Shown here: positions 58,109 through 64,000 of the stretch, piece by piece
How positions within the stretch are numbered: position 1 is the stretch's first letter
Layout: each line of letters starts with the position of its first letter
NCBI GenBank assembly: GCA_011109175.1
Contig: RDEW01000010.1
Coordinates: forward strand, 186,001-250,000
Reading direction: 5' to 3'
Length of the DNA: 64,000 bases
Source: Dicyema japonicum
Taxonomy: Eukaryota; Dicyemida; Rhombozoa; Dicyemidae
Program-made: the position numbers and the translations under genes
The notes under the pieces: model-generated
What the model was told of the DNA's origin: nothing
Seen by the model: only the letters and a program-made list of their open reading frames with translations
Database searches by the model: none

Positions 58109-58810
58109 TTAGTTACCAGAGAGAAATAATGTGCAGCCAAAAATTACTGAAATTGTTTTGCTGATATTTTTGTCTTTAATCATATTCTGTGTTTCATCAA
58201 TAGACAAATGTATGACTTCGATTAGCTCATCCTCAACTCCTCCTCCAACAGAAACATGATCTTCCTCACATACTTCAACGTAAAACAAAGTCATCCTCCG
58301 CCAGATGATGACGTACTTTTAATGTGAGCTAATAACCCACCTCGTTCCTTTGTACTCCAATCTGCTAGCGTCCACTTTATAGCCACACTCTTCTAGAATT
58401 TCCTCCGAACAGATTTCTCCTAGACTTTTTCCTGGTTTATCCACCAGTCCGGCACACAGCTCAATAGTATATCCACGTGACGACGATATACTTGCTGTAT
58501 CAATAGCAACAGTCGCATTTATATCTGCGGATATCAATCCATCCCGAAAACATTCAGATAAATACACTGCAGGCCTAAATTGTCTCACAAAGACCAATTT
58601 CTCTACTGTCTTGTTATAGATTACTGCAGAAACTCTACAACTAACGAATATGACCAACGCATCGTGTCCTGTAGCAACTTCTTTGACCTTTTCACAACCA
58701 TTCTATTAATTACTGTCGTCAATTACTTGTTTGTAGTTCACTATATGAAGTTTGAGGTACTTTGACTCATTTAATGGACAAATCGACACTGCGGTTATGT
58801 CTTCGGTCAT
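58109..58810 (-). CDS. NUDT14: Nudix UDP-sugar pyrophosphatase
   Basis: Hydrolyses UDP-glucose and ADP-ribose. MTEDITAVSICPLNESKYLK starts at 58810. Two 24-bp introns precede HDA|VSAVIYNKT. The family core LVFVRQFRPAVYLSE is followed by GYTIELCAGLVDKPGKSLGE and ICSEEILEECGY, a Nudix box in which the Glu pair (EEILEECG) is kept and the Arg of REUxEE is replaced, as in other NUDT14 proteins. The C-terminal half reads MTLFYVEVCEEDHVSVGGGV, EDELIEVIHLS and SKTISVIFGCTLFLSGN. Between EYKGTR and MTLFY, either a 45-bp intron (58296-58340) keeps the frame but drops about ten usual residues, or a 25-bp intron needs a one-base correction. The length is about 202 residues, against 222 in human. Confidence 0.9.
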
Positions 58811-59029
58811 AATAAAATTAAATTTTTTAACTTTAATTTTTTAATTATTTTAACAAATTATTATTTTACTATTAAATAAATATTAAACAGCATTTATTAC
58901 ACGTTTTTTTGTATACCACGTATATTAAGTTTTCTCTTACTAAAGCAACATTAATTGTTAACGAATTTCCAAGAGAATTTCAATTACATAATAACCATGA
59001 GTTATTTTGTAAACTATGCTTAACGACAG
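58811..59029. other. AT-rich 5' flank of NUDT14
   Basis: Very A/T-rich; no gene. Confidence 0.4.
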
Positions 59030-60330
59030 TTTGCTACCCTTCACAGGTCCAAGAAACATAAAATTTCCAATGGTAAGGATTTTTGATGATATAGATAGCT
59101 CGTTTGACAACATTTAGCCAACAAAAATTAAATGAATCTGATGTTGGAAACTGGGATTTGAAGGTGACTAAAGCTCTTCTGAAATGTGACATTCCGCTTA
59201 ACAAATTATCAATGCCTTTGTTCATTGATCTTTTCAAATGCAACCAAATTTCTTTTCCTTCGCAATCGCAAGCAAGGAACTGTGCCAAATATATTACAAA
59301 TGAATACATAGCTTCGTTCAGGGGCATATTCAATTATTTTATCAAATTTTATTTTCTAGAGAACACAAAATTTTTTGCGATAACCGATGAAACTCGAATC
59401 CGAAACAAACGATATGTCGCGGTTTTGATGGGATCAATCAAACTGCCTAAAATTACTTATTTTAACTCATTCAAGCCAATTGAGTCTGCACCTACACAAA
59501 TATTATAGCACAGGTTGTTGATGATTTGATCCGAAATATAATGGTTGAACAAAATAATTTTATGCTTCTTATTTCTGATGCTGCAAGGTATATGACAGCC
59601 GGCATTGTTCAATTCATTTATGATATAGCTGAGAAAATTTAAAAAAAGTTATCCTAATCTTTTTCATGTAAATTGCGTCGCCCATATTTGACATAATTGT
59701 TCAATGGAGGTCAGAAAATCTAATCCAGAAGTAGATGATGTGATAGTTAGTGTACAAGCTTCTATTAGGAAAAACCAAAAGCGAAAATTGTTGTAATCCG
59801 AAATTGGAATTCGGCCCAAAGTCGTATTGACGAGATGGGGTACCCGGTTGAAAAAATTTAATCCCAGTGATTAACATTTTTGAGTTAATTGAGGACGAAG
59901 GCATCTACATAGAATGCATTGAAAGGTGAAAAATAGTACAGAGCTTATGCACTATTTCGCATAATTATTCACATATTCCAGGTTTTTCTTAAATAGTAAT
60001 TTATCAAATAGAAAAAATATTACAATTTCAAAGTAACGAGTGCACAATAGAGTACGCATATTCGACGCTTAGTGCAATAGATTTTGGGAAAGATGAAACA
60101 GGGGTCAAACAATATTTGGAGATGAGAATTTTGGAAAGCGACCTAACTAAAATTATTAATGTGGAATGTAAAAATGTCTCTCCTGAAGATTATTCGTTCC
60201 TTCTATATTGTCAGCCATTCTCGGTATCTGTCGAAAGATGTTTTTTCGCAATTCAAGAGTTTTTTGAGGACAAACAGAAACTTTTGTATACGAAATCTGG
60301 AAAATTACGTAATGTTCATTTTAAATAAAT
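59030..60330 (+). mobile_element. hAT-type transposase relic
   Basis: Plus-strand frames read KLSMPLFIDLFKCNQISFPS, then FFAITDETRIRNKRYVAVLM (DE.. catalytic region, 59375), NFMLLISDAARYMTAG (59555-59600), YPNLFHVNCVAHI (59650-59695, the conserved C.AH motif), VVLTRWGT (59820-59845) and a C-terminal dimerisation part CQPFSVSVERCFFAIQEFF (60210-60270). This order is that of hAT superfamily transposases. Stops and frameshifts show it is inactive. The first block may have been intact over 134 codons until recently. Confidence 0.8.
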
Positions 60331-60559
60331 AGTCTTTAAAATAACATTTGTTTTTTATTGTTTCGTATCTATTTTTTACAAGTTTAAGGTTAAAAAGTTT
60401 GGTTTATAGGTTAATAAAATTAACATTTTAAGCTTAATTTTTTTTCAAATTTTAAGGTTAAAAAATGTTCGCCCTAGTAATTAATTAAAAATGTTTGGCG
60501 TCCAGAAAAGGTTGAGAGTACTTTAATTTTAAAAGAATAAGATTCCAGTATAATGGAAG

Positions 60560-60830
60560 ATAAATGGCTAGTGTTGTCGCATGTTTTGCATTTAGCAGTC
60601 CGATTATTACCCCGCTAGCTATTTGGTTGAATTTGTCATTCTTCAATTCCTAGAGACGTCATTGAATCCATCTAGCTCAAGAAACTCCAATGCCTGGCCG
60701 GTATCCAGGTTCCTTTCTTCTACAGTTGAGTGGCTCCAACAATGGCGGAAGGACGTAATACTTGGAAAGAATATGTCCCACTCAGACAGAGGTAACTGGA
60801 TAAAACCTTTCAGGTATATCAAGGGTTACC
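60560..60830 (+). repeat. Dispersed repeat B, copy 2
   Basis: Same word order as 56805-57035: tggctagtgttgtcgc, attcctagagacgtcattga, actccaatgcctggcc, ggcggaaggacgtaatactt and aggtaactggataaaac. Confidence 0.65.
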
Positions 60831-60840
60831 AAAAATAGAA

Positions 60841-62095
60841 AACTCATTGTTGTTTATCTTTCCTCTATTCAGCCAGATGTCCAATCTTCTATAGATGAAC
60901 CGCAGCGTGGGCCAAAATTTCTGAAATCTAAATATTGTCAAGTAATTTAAACATTTCCAAAAAAATTATATAAATATATTGAGGAGTGTCATGGGTACGG
61001 GGAAACGGTCATGACAATGGGGATATAGCCTAACGTCTACATCAGTTGGAGTTACAATGATCTCGTATTTATTCAAAAAGGGTTCATTAGGTGGTGTCCT
61101 CTCTTCATGGTCGTTGTAACGTCTTGAGGTCTATCACAGTCAAAAAAAGTCAGCAAAAAGACTAGAATTATATTGATTGCTTTTTTTCCAATTGATATGA
61201 GAATAAATCTTCTGTTTCTATTGTCAACAAAATGCTATACCAGATTGTCGTCTGAGCAATTGTTTAGAAGGCATCCAAACATTTTCAGGATTTGAGTGTG
61301 GATTGTATCCACTCATATTGTGATGTTATATGTACCCGGGTCACAATTTCAGATTTAATAAAGCAATCTTGAATATGCGGAATTAATAAGTATCTTGAAT
61401 CTAGATTTTCTGTCATTGAGTATTACATTTCTCCATACATTACGGCTATTCGATAAAATCTCCTTCAATATCTATTCAGTAAAATTTTACGTTTGAATTA
61501 CATTATTCTATATTTTAACTAAGTTTTTATTAGCTGTTTCATATTTAAAATAAATTTGTCATAAAGTCAAAAAATCGCCCTACTTATAATCCAGTAGACG
61601 TCAAGTCCTCAGAAACACATCATAAATGCGATTTCCGATTAGTGTGGTCATCCGGATCATTAAGAGATATCTCCTTCCATACGTTTATAGCTACTGATGG
61701 TGACAGAGTCCTGAATAACAGTTAAGGACGGTATCCACAAAATTCTTAGATGAATTAAAGGAGGACAAATGCAGTGTCGAAAGTACAGTAAGATTCATCC
61801 CACCAACACATGCAGGAAGAGTTGCACTTCCATGATTGACTTAAAGAGAGATAGAAGGTCTTCATCGTGAAAAGGATTTTGGGAAGCAGAAGGCAGTTTT
61901 TGATCACAAAAAGTCCAACATGGTTGTCCAGAAAGGTCAATCTGTTGACGAACTTTCCCAGAATCGTTCTATGGCTTTATTCCCACACCAAGAAATTCCC
62001 AAGAAATCAGTATACCAAGTCTTAATATAATTTGAGTAAACTAAATGTTGATGAACTAACCCAATTTATTAGTAAAATGAAATTAGTTAACATAA
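60841..62095. other. No confident gene
   Basis: Plus-strand frames around 61729-62025 have protein-like wording (VSTKFLDELKEDKCSVESTV; NMVVQKGQSVDELSQNRSM), possibly a decayed mobile element, but no family was recognised. Confidence 0.4.
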
Positions 62096-63722
62096 CTATT
62101 CAGATACCTCCATGGTAGACGCTACTGTTGCAGCTATGTAAAGTTGAGATTTGTCTAAATATTAATAAAGTAGAAAACCTAGGAGATTTTTAAATTTAGG
62201 ATGTTTCCCAATCACTCTGGGAAGAAAATAAGTGGGAATAGCTGTCGCAGTAATCAGAATTCCACATCCCGCTGCATATGGGGCAGCAACGACGGAAGCA
62301 ATGATAAGGGACCCTACAATCAGAATAAATATAATCGCAATTGGAATGGGAGCCTATAATAAGAAGGAATCGATACCTTAATTGGTCTGTTTGTATCTGG
62401 TTCTTTTTTACGAAGATACATGAGTCCAATCAGGGAAAGTATCACTGCAAGCCAATTCATAATGCTGGTGTAATTTAACAGAGCTTCAACGTCCCCGGCT
62501 AGTGTGTAGAACATGGATAGTAATCCCTGTTAAATAAAAGTAATCCAACAGTAACTATCGTAGCTACCACAGGTGTATTATATTTTAAATTTATAGTGTT
62601 AGTAATCTTGGGCATGTGACCATTCCGTCCAGCAACGAAAAACAGCCTACCATTTCAAACCAATGATAACCTTGATGTCGAAATGGTGATTCCATTCACA
62701 GCACCAAAGGTCGAGCAGGCGACCCCAGCAGCCAAAACATAACCAAAAATGGGGTGTATTTTGTCTCCAAAAGTCTATAATGTAGGAAATATAAAACTAG
62801 AGCGATTGCCTTAGAATTAATTATTTCCTCAATGCTCAAATCAGAATAATATGCTAATATTGCTAAGACATATATGACCATGATAAAAAATAATGATAAA
62901 AATAGACTCAATGGTAGATCCCTGATAGTTTATTATACATCATACTTTTTTACATTTTTCATTTCTTCAGCGACAGTGTTGAGAAATTGCCTACAATATC
63001 AAAGAGTCAAACCATCCATTGTAGGAAAATAATCCTCCATAGTGAGCCAGGGCAATCAACGAAAAGTCCCTTGTTGTGCCTTCAAACCCGGTATTGAGGG
63101 TACTCAAATCACCTGAAATATCAATATTTATAACCAGTTGCTAGATTGTAGAATCCTGTGAATATGATTGAAAGCAATGCTAAAATTTTGATAATACTGA
63201 ATATATCTTGAATCATAGTTGAAGCCCTGACACTCAGACAATTTATAGTTGTCACGATCACTGGGATTACAAAAATGTATTACTTATACATAAACTTCCT
63301 AAAAGGAGGACAACTGACCTCATTGAGTCACAAGCTGGGTAAATTGGTTTCAGGAGGTATATTGCAAATGTAAGAGATACAATTGCATTTAACGAAGGCC
63401 TTATTACGATAATTTCGACCCAGATTCGAACGAAAGCAGCAAATGAACCAAATGCTCTCATAATATAAATGTAGTCTCCACCAGAACTAGGGATCATTGT
63501 CCCCAATTCTGCATAACACAATGACCCCATAAGAGATAATATTCCACAATTTATCCAAACAATAAATGACATGCCAATACTTCCAGTCTGTTTGAGCACA
63601 GTAGTAGAACTTATGAAAATTCCTGAACCAATTACAGACCCAATAATGATTGACATTGAGCTGAGCAATGATATATTTTTCCCAAGCTTATGCTCATTTT
63701 CATCTTGAGTGTCCAGGTGCAT
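62096..63722 (-). CDS. SLC7-type (LAT) amino-acid exchanger
   Basis: A 12-helix APC-superfamily transporter of the light-chain SLC7 group, which exchanges large neutral or cationic amino acids, usually with an SLC3 heavy chain. ATG at 63722. TM1 holds the substrate-binding signature (IIIGSVIGSGIFISSTTVLK). TM2 is FIVWINCGILSLMGSLCYAE followed by LGTMIPSSGGDYIYI. TM3 is WVEIIVIRPSLNAIVSL and the next segment FAIYLLKPIYPAC has the YLLKP motif. Further on are LSLFFIMVIYVLAILAYYSD, a GVACSTFGAVNG block near 62720, NGRLFFVAGRNGHMPKITN near 62620, and MNWLAVILSLIGLMYLRKKE before PDTNRPIKVSI. The last exon follows a 24-bp intron and ends at 62096. Subfamily (LAT versus y+LAT) is not resolved by eye. 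Confidence 0.92.
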
Positions 63723-64000
63723 TTGACTAATATTTTATTTTTCAATATAAATTTAATAATATTTATAATATAAAATTTAATATAAAATAATTTAATTGAA
63801 ATTATCAACATTATATTTTTTTTGTTTTTTTAAATCCCCTGACCTAAAAATTAACTTTTAACTAATTTTAAATTGTTTTTAATTAACAATTTTTTATCTT
63901 AAAAGGTTTTTTATAATTAAAATTTTCTCTATAAGTCGTTTCCTCTTAAGCAACTATGGGAGTAAACCCAATTTTCACAGTCCTTTTCCTTTTCCTCAAT
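63723..64000. other. AT-rich 5' flank of the SLC7 gene
   Basis: Long A and T runs with no coding sequence; likely the promoter region. Confidence 0.4.

Noticed and set aside
1-64000. CRISPR arrays, bacterial operons, prophage
   Set aside because: No regularly spaced identical repeats; the genes are split by introns and of animal type.

Overview
This looks like a nuclear segment of a metazoan with extremely small spliceosomal introns, most likely a dicyemid mesozoan (Dicyema-like). The standard code is used. Animal-type genes are present: an innexin, a MASK/ANKHD1 protein, a USF-like bHLH factor, and the ciliary proteins CFAP45 and CCDC81. Almost every intron I could place by homology is 17-30 bp with GT..AG ends. 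Very short introns are an established dicyemid feature; the species assignment itself is inference. The DNA is AT-rich and no prokaryotic features were seen.

Layout: 0-9.85 kb is mostly degraded LINEs of one endonuclease/RT family, interrupted by a compact bHLH gene (4.58-4.98 kb), a possible unidentified gene (5.04-5.43 kb), and a retroposon-like insert at 2.96-3.15 kb that begins with a perfect 23-bp hairpin. HAT1 (minus) lies at 9.9-11.2 kb. From 11.3 to 19.7 kb are weak ORFs, a BovB/RTE-like LINE (minus) and a second LINE type that couples a PHD finger, RT, CCHC knuckle and restriction-like endonuclease (plus). A kinesin-5 gene with 19 inferred introns fills 19.8-23.2 kb. From 23.5 to 29.5 kb are LINE and pogo-like relics around RPB6 (26.0-26.5 kb).

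The 29.5-48.8 kb stretch is the gene-rich core: a small CFAP107-like ORF (plus), innexin (minus), BCKDHB (minus), MASK (minus, 33.7-39.0 kb), a roughly 900-residue coiled-coil protein (plus) and CFAP45 (minus). From 48.9 to 54.2 kb are SINE-like copies and two more LINE fragments. CCDC81 (plus, 54.7-56.7 kb), an unidentified minus-strand exon, NUDT14 (minus), a hAT transposase relic and an SLC7-type amino-acid exchanger (minus, 62.1-63.7 kb) complete the window.

The genes are unrelated housekeeping and cell-biology genes: histone acetylation, RNA polymerase, branched-chain amino-acid oxidation, mitosis, gap junctions and cilia. They do not form a pathway cluster. At least twelve LINE pieces, two DNA-transposon relics and three or four dispersed short-repeat families occupy most intergenic space. 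Several conserved genes (HAT1, BCKDHB, possibly NUDT14 and the MASK tail) contain a reading-frame break that no canonical intron repairs; these may be assembly errors or real decay.
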